Assembly: GCA_007244375.1 (NCBI GenBank)
Contig: SCVW01000032.1
Span: forward strand, 1-37,398
Direction: 5' to 3'
From: Smithella sp.
GTDB lineage: Bacteria; Desulfobacterota; Syntrophia; Syntrophales; Smithellaceae
Length of the DNA stretch: 37,398 nucleotides
Position 1 is the stretch's first letter. Each line of letters begins with the position of its first letter. Both the position numbers and the translations under genes were made by a program. This document shows positions 8,939 through 16,122 of the stretch, one piece after another. The notes under the pieces were generated by a model. That model was not told the DNA's origin. It made no database searches and was given only the letters and a program-made list of their open reading frames with translations.

Positions 8939-10489
8939 ATGGATTATTACAATATTCTCAATTTTAAAAAGGAGCCATTTTCCAACTCGCCGGAACCGGA
9001 ATTTCTTTTTCAGTTACCACAGCAGACAAGTTGCCTACAAAAGCTGGAGTTAGCTGTTCGTCTGCGCCGTGGAATTAATGTAGTAATAGGAGATATTGGT
9101 ACCGGCAAAACCACTTTGTGTAGGAAACTTATCCAGAATTTTTCTTCTATTTCAAAAGATTCTGCAGAAATTGAAACTCATCTCTTGCTTGATCCGGCAT
9201 TTAACAGCGTTATTGAATTTCTGCAGACTGTTGCCATGATGCTGGGAATTAAAGATTTAAATAATAGTGAAAGTGAGTGGCATCTGAAAGAAAAGATTAA
9301 AAATTATCTTTTTGACAAAGGAGTAGATGAGAGAAGAATCGTCGTTTTGATCATTGACGAAGGACAAAAGATTCCGGAAAATTGCCTGGAAATTCTGCGT
9401 GAATTTCTTAATTATGAAACAAATAATTTTAAGCTGCTTCAGATAATAATTTTTGCACAAAAAGAATTTCAAACAATTCTTAAAAAACGTCCCAATCTTT
9501 TTGACAGAGTTAATCTTCTATATCGTCTTCAACCTTTAAATTTTAAACAAATGCGGGCAATGATCGATTATCGTCTCAGCATTGCCAGGGATAATGAAAT
9601 TACCCCTTCTCTGTTTAGTTTTTGGGGACTTATAGCTATTTATATAGCGACAGGTGGCTATCCGCGAAAAGTTGTTATTCTTTGTCACCAGATAGTCTTA
9701 ACGATGATTATTCGTGAAAAAAATAAAGCCGGCTGGTTTTTGGTCGGAAGTTGTATAAATGATATGATGACGCCATCGTTCAGGAAATTAAAGTGGGCGT
9801 TGACAGGCGTTTTCATTTTTGTGTTGGTTGGTCTTTCGATAGGAACAGTTATGTTGCATCGTCAGGAAGCGGTTGAGCAAAAACAATTGCTTGTAAATTC
9901 GATTATGCCGGTTGTTTCTAAAGTTAAACAGGAAACTCCCGTTTCCCTTTCCGCCGGTGTGAAAAATATTCAGAAGGGAAATACGCAAAATGTAAAAATG
10001 CCTGAGTATCTTGGAAATCTAACAATGACAAAAAGACGAACTCTTTGGTGGACAGCGTATAATATATATGGTGAGGTAAGACCGGAAATAATCAACGCAT
10101 TAAGTATAGCGAATCCTCATATCAAGAATAAAAATATAATTGTTGAAGGAGAAAAAATAAGTCTGCCGTCAATTCCTGCACATATAGAACCAATAACTGA
10201 TGGTGATATAATTGTTGCTGTGGAAAGTGGAAAAGATTTGGAAATAGTGTATAATATTTTTCAAGAAAATTCTTTTCGGCAAAAGATGCCTGCGGTGGTT
10301 TTCTTTTCCTTTTGGAATAAAAAAGACGGCATTAATTTTGCGATTGTTATTGATAAATGTTTCAAAGATATTCGTGCGGCACAAGAAGTAATTGGCAAGT
10401 TGCCGCCGCTGGCTGCTGACAAAACAAAAATATTATCTCAATGGGATGCAAACACAGTTTTTTTTAATCGCCGTAAGTTGCAGCGTTGA
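8939..10489 (+). CDS. mshM: MshM/ExeA-like AAA ATPase with LysM-like periplasmic tail
   Basis: A 516-residue inner-membrane ATPase. Residues 1-270 are the ExeA/GspA-type AAA domain, beginning with YYNILNFKKEPFSNSPEPEF, with Walker A GDIGTGKT (51-58) and Walker B LIIDEGQ (137-143). A membrane helix follows at about 285-303. The periplasmic part has a LysM-like segment near 363-412 (TLWWTAYNIYGE ... INALSIANPHI ... GEKISLP), which would bind peptidoglycan. A SPOR-like end follows (FAIVIDKCFKDIRAAQ...LPP). ExeA uses its peptidoglycan-binding tail to help secretin assembly through the wall; Vibrio MshM holds the same place after mshL. No strong SD precedes the ATG. The short TPR protein MshN, usually next in MSHA loci, is absent. 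Confidence 0.85.
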   Translation: MDYYNILNFKKEPFSNSPEPEFLFQLPQQTSCLQKLELAVRLRRGINVVIGDIGTGKTTLCRKLIQNFSSISKDSAEIETHLLLDPAFNSVIEFLQTVAMMLGIKDLNNSESEWHLKEKIKNYLFDKGVDERRIVVLIIDEGQKIPENCLEILREFLNYETNNFKLLQIIIFAQKEFQTILKKRPNLFDRVNLLYRLQPLNFKQMRAMIDYRLSIARDNEITPSLFSFWGLIAIYIATGGYPRKVVILCHQIVLTMIIREKNKAGWFLVGSCINDMMTPSFRKLKWALTGVFIFVLVGLSIGTVMLHRQEAVEQKQLLVNSIMPVVSKVKQETPVSLSAGVKNIQKGNTQNVKMPEYLGNLTMTKRRTLWWTAYNIYGEVRPEIINALSIANPHIKNKNIIVEGEKISLPSIPAHIEPITDGDIIVAVESGKDLEIVYNIFQENSFRQKMPAVVFFSFWNKKDGINFAIVIDKCFKDIRAAQEVIGKLPPLAADKTKILSQWDANTVFFNRRKLQR

Positions 10490-10513
10490 GGTTTTAAGTT
10501 GTCCGGAGGGTAA

Positions 10514-12217
10514 ATGAAAAATAAAAGACGTTTGGGTGAAATACTGGTTAAAAGCGGAATTTTGACCGAGGAAAAACTTGAACAGGCATTGGAAAATCAA
10601 AAGAAGACAGATTTAAAGCTAGGTCAGTATTTAATCCGCCAGGGACTGGTTCAGGAAAAACAAATAATAGATTTGATAAGCGATCAACTCAACATAAGGA
10701 AATATCAGCTCAATGATTTTCCGCTGGATCTGGAGCTGATTCGTTATATACCAATCGAAATTGCACAAAAAAATCAGGTAGTTCCTTTAAAATTAAAAGG
10801 CAAACTTTTGACAATTGCAATTGTCGATCCTCTGGATATACAAATTTTGGATTCTCTTGAAAAATTAACCAACCTGGAAGTTGAACCGGTAATTTGTACG
10901 GAAGTAGAAATCAATCAGCTTATAAATAGTATGTATGGCATGCAGTCCGATCTGGGCAATATTATGGGGACCATGGAAATAGAGTCCAGAGAGGATGAAG
11001 AGCCGGAAAATAAGGAAGAAATTCAAATCGCATCGTTGCAGGATATGGCGGGAGAAGCGCTGGTTATTCGTCTGACCAATTCCATTTTTGCTCAGGCTAT
11101 CCGTGATAATGCCAGCGATATCCATATCAGTCCTCAACAGAATACAGTGCAGTTGCGTTATCGTATCGATGGTAAACTGATAGAAATGCCCTCGCCTCCC
11201 AAGTCAATATTTTTATCCATCATTGCCCGCGTTAAGATTATTGCTAACATGGACATTACTGTTTCCAGAATCCCTCAGGACGGACGATTTACTCTCAAGA
11301 TAGAAAAAAAGGAAATAAACGTCAGAGTATCTTCAATTCCCACAATTTACGGAGAGAATATTGTCATGCGTCTGCTGGATATGGGCGCGGGTTTTTATAC
11401 TCTTGATCGTTTGGGCATGTCCGACGAAGATAAGGCAAAAATAGAAACTATATCCGTTAAACCATATGGGATGATTTTAAGTACAGGACCTACGGGAAGC
11501 GGTAAAAGTACAAGTCTTTACGCAATATTGAGTTCAATAAACAAACCGGATATAAATATAATAACCTTGGAAGATCCGGTAGAATACAGAATTAATGATA
11601 TACGCCAGGTGCAGTTAAACCGTAAAGCGGGAATGACATTTGCCGGTGGTTTACGTTCGATACTTCGTCAGGACCCGGATGTAATTATGGTTGGTGAAAT
11701 TAGAGATGCAGAGACAGCCGCTGTAGCTGTGCAGGCTGCGCAAACCGGACATAGAGTTTTGAGTACTGTGCATACTAATGATGCCGCAGGAGTTATAACT
11801 CGATTTATCGATATGGGCATCGAACCTTTTTTGGTCTCATCTGTTTTGATAGTTTCTTTTGCTCAGCGATTAGTACGCACCATCTGTCCGTATTGTAAGG
11901 AACGTTATACTCCACCGGCAAATGCTCTGGCTGCTTTTGGAATCACGCCGGAACAGGCGGCAAATGCTAATTTTCAACGAGGCAGAGGCTGCAATAATTG
12001 CAGAAATACCGGATTCAAGGGAAGAACCGGTGTTTTTGAAGTTTTGGTCAACGACGAGATGATTCAAGACATGATTATCAAACAGAGGCCAAGTCAGGAA
12101 ATTACGCGTGCTGCAGTAGCTGCCGGAAAATTAAAAACACTGAGAGACGATTCAGCCCAAAAAGTGATGCAGGGAATTACAACTTTGGAAGAAGCAGCAT
12201 CTGCCGTTATGTCTTAA
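10514..12217 (+). CDS. mshE: MshE/PilB-type pilus extension ATPase
   Basis: Cytoplasmic hexameric ATPase (567 residues) powering pilus extension. The N-terminal ~150 residues are an MshEN domain (RRLGEILVKSGILTEEKLEQAL...LGQYLIRQGLV), a module known in this family to bind c-di-GMP, so extension may respond to that messenger. The ATPase domain has Walker A GPTGSGKST (325-333), the Asp-box/Walker B region RQDPDVIMVGEIRD and the His box TVHTNDA. A zinc-binding tetracysteine CPYC (458-461)...CNNC (493-496) is typical of extension ATPases. SD GGAGGG lies three bases before the ATG. No retraction ATPase (PilT) is seen in the window. Confidence 0.95.
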   Translation: MKNKRRLGEILVKSGILTEEKLEQALENQKKTDLKLGQYLIRQGLVQEKQIIDLISDQLNIRKYQLNDFPLDLELIRYIPIEIAQKNQVVPLKLKGKLLTIAIVDPLDIQILDSLEKLTNLEVEPVICTEVEINQLINSMYGMQSDLGNIMGTMEIESREDEEPENKEEIQIASLQDMAGEALVIRLTNSIFAQAIRDNASDIHISPQQNTVQLRYRIDGKLIEMPSPPKSIFLSIIARVKIIANMDITVSRIPQDGRFTLKIEKKEINVRVSSIPTIYGENIVMRLLDMGAGFYTLDRLGMSDEDKAKIETISVKPYGMILSTGPTGSGKSTSLYAILSSINKPDINIITLEDPVEYRINDIRQVQLNRKAGMTFAGGLRSILRQDPDVIMVGEIRDAETAAVAVQAAQTGHRVLSTVHTNDAAGVITRFIDMGIEPFLVSSVLIVSFAQRLVRTICPYCKERYTPPANALAAFGITPEQAANANFQRGRGCNNCRNTGFKGRTGVFEVLVNDEMIQDMIIKQRPSQEITRAAVAAGKLKTLRDDSAQKVMQGITTLEEAASAVMS

Positions 12218-12237
12218 ATTCAGATTAAGGATAAAAA

Positions 12238-13461
12238 ATGCCCAACTATTTTTACGAAGCAATTAACGACAGCGGAAATACTGTCTCCGGAACTCTGGAG
12301 GCTGACTCAATTCAGATAGCAAATTCCATATTGATGTCACGCAATCTCATACCTTCAAAAATAAAAGAACAAGGTAAATCAGGAGATGAAAGCTGGTTAC
12401 AGTCTTTGCTCAGTTCGGACAGAGTCAAGATGGTGGATTTGATTATTTTTACAAAACAATTACGATCCATGCTGGTTGCTGGTGTTCCAATGCTCAGACT
12501 TTTGGATATTCTGGCAAATCAGACAGAAAGCCACGGTTTAAAAAAAGCAATAATATCGATAATTCAAGATATCAAACAGGGATTGTCTTTTTCGGAGGCA
12601 TTGGAGAAATTCCCTAAAATATTTTCAAATCTGTACTGTGACATGATCAAGGCGGGCGAAATGAGTGGAAATGTTCCCATCGTTTTAGATCGCCTGATTT
12701 ACATTATTGAACATGAAGAGAAAGTGAAATCAGACATCAAGTCGGCAGTCAGATATCCGATGATAATTGTTATTGCTTTAAGCATAGCTTTTGTTGTTCT
12801 TTTGACTTTTGTTATACCTCAGTTTGTTTCTGTTTTTAATAATGCAGGATTGGTTTTGCCACTGCCTACGAAGATTGCCATGCTTTTGTATAAATTTCTG
12901 GCAACATATTGGTATTTGATTCTAACTGCAATAACAATAATTGTTTTTGGCATGGCGTACTATTTTAAAACAAAAAATGGCAAATTTGTAAGGGATACTT
13001 TTTTATTGGAACTCCCTGTGGTGGGACCATTATTCAAGAAGGCGGCATTGTCACGTTTTGCCAGTATTTTCGCCATCTTACAAACGAGTGGTGTCCCCAT
13101 TATGCAATCGTTGACTATTCTTTCTGCCACAATGGGTAATGAAGCTCTTACGAGGTCTTTTGAACACATTCGTGATCGGATTAAGGAAGGAGCCGGGATT
13201 TCGACGCCGTTGAAATCGGCGAAATATTTTACCCCGATGGTTATCGACATGGTCGCGATTGGTGAGGAATCGGGAAATATTGATGAGATGTTGCGTGAAA
13301 TTGCGAAACATTATGATGATGAAGTTGAATATGCGATTAAAGGTCTTTCCGATGCAATAGGTCCGATTCTCATTGTCGGGTTAGCGGCAATTGTCGGTTT
13401 CTTTGCTCTGGCAATATTTCTACCTATGTGGGATCTTACAAAACTGGCTAGAAAACATTGA
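12238..13461 (+). CDS. mshG: MshG/PilC-type pilus platform protein
   Basis: A 407-residue polytopic inner-membrane protein with two GspF domains. The first follows an N-terminal cytoplasmic segment (PNYFYEAINDSGNTVSGTLEA) and includes FTKQLRSMLVAGVPMLRLLD. The second contains FASIFAILQTSGVPIMQSL and ends in the family's MVDM..IGEESGN..EML block and a final helix before FLPMWDLTKLARKH. It turns with, or is turned by, the MshE ATPase to feed pilins into the fibre. It follows mshE by 20 bases and is the last gene of the assembly half. Confidence 0.95.
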   Translation: MPNYFYEAINDSGNTVSGTLEADSIQIANSILMSRNLIPSKIKEQGKSGDESWLQSLLSSDRVKMVDLIIFTKQLRSMLVAGVPMLRLLDILANQTESHGLKKAIISIIQDIKQGLSFSEALEKFPKIFSNLYCDMIKAGEMSGNVPIVLDRLIYIIEHEEKVKSDIKSAVRYPMIIVIALSIAFVVLLTFVIPQFVSVFNNAGLVLPLPTKIAMLLYKFLATYWYLILTAITIIVFGMAYYFKTKNGKFVRDTFLLELPVVGPLFKKAALSRFASIFAILQTSGVPIMQSLTILSATMGNEALTRSFEHIRDRIKEGAGISTPLKSAKYFTPMVIDMVAIGEESGNIDEMLREIAKHYDDEVEYAIKGLSDAIGPILIVGLAAIVGFFALAIFLPMWDLTKLARKH

Positions 13462-13590
13462 TAAGGAAACAGAGAAATAAGACAAATCTTTAATTATTAT
13501 TGCGTAAAAATCTGATACTCAGAACAATACCAGAGCTTAAATTTAAATAACTAGAATAAAATCAAAACGTTTTTCCCGGGTTCAGCAATA

Positions 13591-14913
13591 ATGAAGAAAA
13601 AGAAAATTTATATAAGTTTGTATATATTGATTCCGGTTATTTTTACCGGAATATCGATAATCAGCGCCATTTTATCATATCAATTATTTAAGGAAAGCGA
13701 AGATTTCAATCAGCTATTACCCATGCATCTTATTTATCTGATTATGGTCATGGCGTTTTTTACTTTCTTTATAAGTGTCGTTATGTTGCGCTTTTTTTTT
13801 GAACCTCTTTCACGATTTATAAATAAAACTCAGAAAATGTCCATCATCGCTTCGGCAGTTAAATCGGAAGAGCAAGAGGATATAACTCATGATTTTAACC
13901 AGGTTTCTGAAATTTTTGACAGTGTAGCCGATATTCTGAGCAACGTTGAAGCGAAAGAGTTATTCCCCAGCATTGTTTGTTCCGGTATATCCATGCGCAA
14001 TATACTTACGCGGATTCTCAAAGTCGCTCCCACTGATTCCACGGTTCTTATTTCCGGTGAAAGCGGGACAGGGAAAGAATTGATTGCTTCCAGTATTTAT
14101 GAACACAGCATGAGGAAAAACAAACCTTTCGTGAAAATTAATTGCGTGGCAATTCCGGAAGGCTTGCTCGAGAGCGAACTTTTCGGTCACGAGAAAGGTT
14201 CATTTACCGGAGCAACTGAACAAAAGAAAGGAAAGTTTGAAATTGCCGACAAGGGTACGATTTTTCTTGATGAAATAGGGGATATGCCCTTAGCCACTCA
14301 GGCGAAACTATTGCGTGTTTTACAGGAAAAAGAATTTGAACGGGTAGGTGGTACCAGGCAAATTCGCGTAGATATTCGTATTATTGCGGCAACGAATAAA
14401 AATTTACTTGAAATGATTAAAGAAGGAAAATTTAGAGAAGACCTTTATTTCCGCTTAAATGTTTTTTCTATTTCTCTTCCTTCGCTAAGAGACAGAAAAG
14501 AAGATATTATCCCCATAGCAAATTATTTCCTGGAATCTTTACCACGGAGGGTAAAATTATCCACCTCTGCATTGCAGGAATTAATCGGTTACTCTTGGCC
14601 GGGAAACGTAAGAGAGCTAAAAAATGTCTTGGAGCAGGCTTCCATATTGAGTGAAAATGGAATTATTGAGTTATATCATCTGCCTGATGATCTATTTAAT
14701 AAGCAGAGCCTGTTCGATGAAACAATAAATGATAATATGGCACTTGATGCCAAACTTGAAATAATAGAAAAAGAAATTATTATTGATGCCTTGAAGAAGA
14801 CAGGAGGCATTCAAGTAAAGGCGGCAGATATTTTAGGAATAAATCAAAGGAGCCTCTGGCATAGGATTAAAAAACTGCAAATAGATGTCAATAGTATAAG
14901 AAATCTACAATAA
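13591..14913 (+). CDS. Membrane-anchored sigma-54 activator (bEBP)
   Basis: A 440-residue enhancer-binding protein. The N-terminus has two membrane helices (about 7-31 and 46-70) enclosing a short periplasmic loop, then a HAMP-like/linker stretch. There is no receiver domain. The AAA+ domain has Walker A GESGTGKE (156-163), the sigma-54 contact loop GSFTGA (203-208, Ser instead of the usual Ala) and Walker B FLDEIG (225-230). A Fis-type helix-turn-helix closes it (KAADILGINQRSLWHRIKKL). It would remodel sigma-54 RNA polymerase at -24/-12 promoters; one lies about 150 bases downstream, ahead of the pilins. The input signal is probably a membrane or envelope cue sensed by the loop. No clear SD precedes the ATG. 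Confidence 0.92.
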   Translation: MKKKKIYISLYILIPVIFTGISIISAILSYQLFKESEDFNQLLPMHLIYLIMVMAFFTFFISVVMLRFFFEPLSRFINKTQKMSIIASAVKSEEQEDITHDFNQVSEIFDSVADILSNVEAKELFPSIVCSGISMRNILTRILKVAPTDSTVLISGESGTGKELIASSIYEHSMRKNKPFVKINCVAIPEGLLESELFGHEKGSFTGATEQKKGKFEIADKGTIFLDEIGDMPLATQAKLLRVLQEKEFERVGGTRQIRVDIRIIAATNKNLLEMIKEGKFREDLYFRLNVFSISLPSLRDRKEDIIPIANYFLESLPRRVKLSTSALQELIGYSWPGNVRELKNVLEQASILSENGIIELYHLPDDLFNKQSLFDETINDNMALDAKLEIIEKEIIIDALKKTGGIQVKAADILGINQRSLWHRIKKLQIDVNSIRNLQ

Positions 14914-14919
14914 TTGTAG
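14905..14919. promoter_or_regulatory. 15-bp inverted repeat, candidate enhancer site
   Basis: CTACAAT-A-ATTGTAG is a perfect dyad centred about 158 bases upstream of the -24 element of the pilin promoter and overlapping the stop of the activator gene. Fis-type HTH dimers bind such dyads at this distance. It lacks a T run, so it is a poor terminator. Function is inferred only from symmetry and place. Confidence 0.35.
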
Positions 14920-15069
14920 ACAAACCATCATTTTTTGAAATTATGTGGGATTATGAAATTACTGTTGATATAAATATTAAAGTTGACAATAATTAGAAAT
15001 TGAAGTAATTAAACAAGTTAGAAATTATATTAGTTAAAAATAAATGAATTGTTTATGTTGTGCCGGCAA

Positions 15070-15085
15070 TGGCATAGCTTTTGCT
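15070..15085 (+). promoter_or_regulatory. Sigma-54 (-24/-12) promoter of the major pilin
   Basis: TGGCATAGCTTTTGCT matches the consensus TGGCAC-N5-TTGCW at every key base except the last C of the -24 box, with exact spacing. Transcription would begin near 15096, giving a leader of about 78 bases before the pilin ATG with its AAGGAGGG SD. The sigma-54 activator gene ends just upstream. Such promoters are known for pilin genes in other type IV pilus systems. Confidence 0.8.
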
Positions 15086-15173
15086 GTTTTAAAATATAAA
15101 TTTTAATAAATTAATAAAGTAGTGACAACTATAGAAATTAAAATTTCTCAAAAAATTTAAGGAGGGATAAAAA

Positions 15174-15548
15174 ATGTTAAAAAATGAAAAAGGTTTTACA
15201 TTGATTGAAATTATTGCTGTGTTGGTTATTTTAGGAATTTTAGCTGCGGTTGCTGTCCCTAGGTACATTAGTATGATGGAACAATCCCGAATATCTGCCG
15301 CTCAGTCGGCGATTGCGGAGGTTAAAGCGCAAGCCAGTAATTATTATGCTATCAAAATGTTAGCAGGCAACGGAACAACGACAAATGCTGCTGTTCAGGC
15401 ATCTGTAACAAGCGCTCCGTATCTGGGTGCCGATTATAGTGTGACAACTGCGACAGCTGCTTCCGGTATTTTAATCACGGTAAATTCAGTGAAAGGTACC
15501 GATTTAGCACCTGCCCAAACCGGAACATGGTATTATCCGGGCCTGTAA
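15174..15548 (+). CDS. MshA-like major type IV pilin, copy 1
   Basis: A 124-residue type IVa prepilin: a short leader MLKNEKG, cleavage before Phe, and Glu at mature position 5 (FTLIE). The N-terminal helix is hydrophobic with the usual Pro kink (AAVAVPRYISMMEQ). The mature protein is small. It ends in AQTGTWYYPGL, the kind of Tyr/Trp-rich tail seen in MshA-like pilins. Cys is absent, so there is no D-region disulfide. Thr/Ser-rich stretches such as GNGTTTN could be O-glycosylation sites; that is inference. It sits behind a sigma-54 promoter with SD AAGGAGGG and is followed by a strong terminator, so it is likely the abundantly made subunit. Confidence 0.95.
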   Translation: MLKNEKGFTLIEIIAVLVILGILAAVAVPRYISMMEQSRISAAQSAIAEVKAQASNYYAIKMLAGNGTTTNAAVQASVTSAPYLGADYSVTTATAASGILITVNSVKGTDLAPAQTGTWYYPGL

Positions 15549-15571
15549 GATAGAAAAAAATGAATTTCTTA

Positions 15572-15609
15572 AAAAAAATAGCGTGACTTATAAATCACGC
15601 TATTTTTTT
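15572..15609 (+). terminator. Terminator between the two pilin genes
   Basis: TAGCGTGA (15579-15586) pairs with TCACGCTA (15595-15602), extended by seven A on the left and seven T on the right, with an 8-base loop. The arrangement works on both strands, but here serves pilin copy 1. It would limit read-through into copy 2. Confidence 0.85.
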
Positions 15610-15687
15610 ATTTAAAATTATCAACAAGCATTTTCCGGTGATGTCAAAAGTAAATGTTCACAATTAAAGGGTAGAGGGAACGGGGGA

Positions 15688-16062
15688 ATGTTTAAAAATG
15701 AAAAAGGTTTTACCTTAATTGAAATAGTTGCGGTGTTGCTTATTTTGGGAATTTTAGCAGCAGTTGCCGTTCCCAAGTACGTTAGCATTATGGAACAAGC
15801 AAGAATCAACGCTGCCCAGACGGCAATTGCGGAAGTAAAAGCACAATGCAGTAATTATTATGTTTCACAAATGTTGTCAGGAAACGGAACAACTACCAAT
15901 ATCGCTGTTCAAACTTCCGTAGGTGCAGCCCCATATCTGGGTCCGGATTATAATGTGACAACAGCGACAGCTGATTCCGGTATTGTTATTTATGTGAATT
16001 CCGTGAAAGGTACTTCGTTAAACCCTGCCCAGACCGGAACATGGTATTATCCGGGTCTGTAA
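15688..16062 (+). CDS. MshA-like major type IV pilin, copy 2
   Basis: The same 124-residue length and close paralogue of the upstream pilin: leader MFKNEKG, mature start FTLIE, same Pro-kink helix (AAVAVPKYVSIMEQ) and same tail AQTGTWYYPGL. Differences cluster in the middle of the protein (for instance one Cys in KAQCSNYYV, and GAAPYLGPDY in place of SAPYLGADY). That pattern fits a tandem duplication followed by divergence. The gap upstream holds no recognisable -24/-12 site. It may depend on read-through past the copy 1 terminator or on an unseen promoter. The SD is G-rich (AGAGGGAACGGGGGA). It may be a minor or alternative pilin, or MshB-like. Confidence 0.93.
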   Translation: MFKNEKGFTLIEIVAVLLILGILAAVAVPKYVSIMEQARINAAQTAIAEVKAQCSNYYVSQMLSGNGTTTNIAVQTSVGAAPYLGPDYNVTTATADSGIVIYVNSVKGTSLNPAQTGTWYYPGL

Positions 16063-16083
16063 GATAAAAAAATGGATTTGTTG

Positions 16084-16118
16084 AAAAAATAGCGTGATTA
16101 TAAATCATCCTATTTTTT
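16084..16118. terminator. Shared convergent terminator, degenerate copy of the one at 15572
   Basis: AAAAAATAG (16084-16092) pairs with CTATTTTTT (16110-16118), with an inner TGAT/ATCA stem and two unpaired or weak positions between. The sequence resembles the terminator of pilin copy 1, so it was probably duplicated with the gene. It lies between the convergent pilin 2 and glycosyltransferase genes and can serve both strands. Confidence 0.75.
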
Positions 16119-16122
16119 GTTT

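Noticed and set aside
15605-15687. Search for a second sigma-54 promoter before pilin copy 2
   Set aside because: No TGGC...TTGC pair with correct spacing was found.
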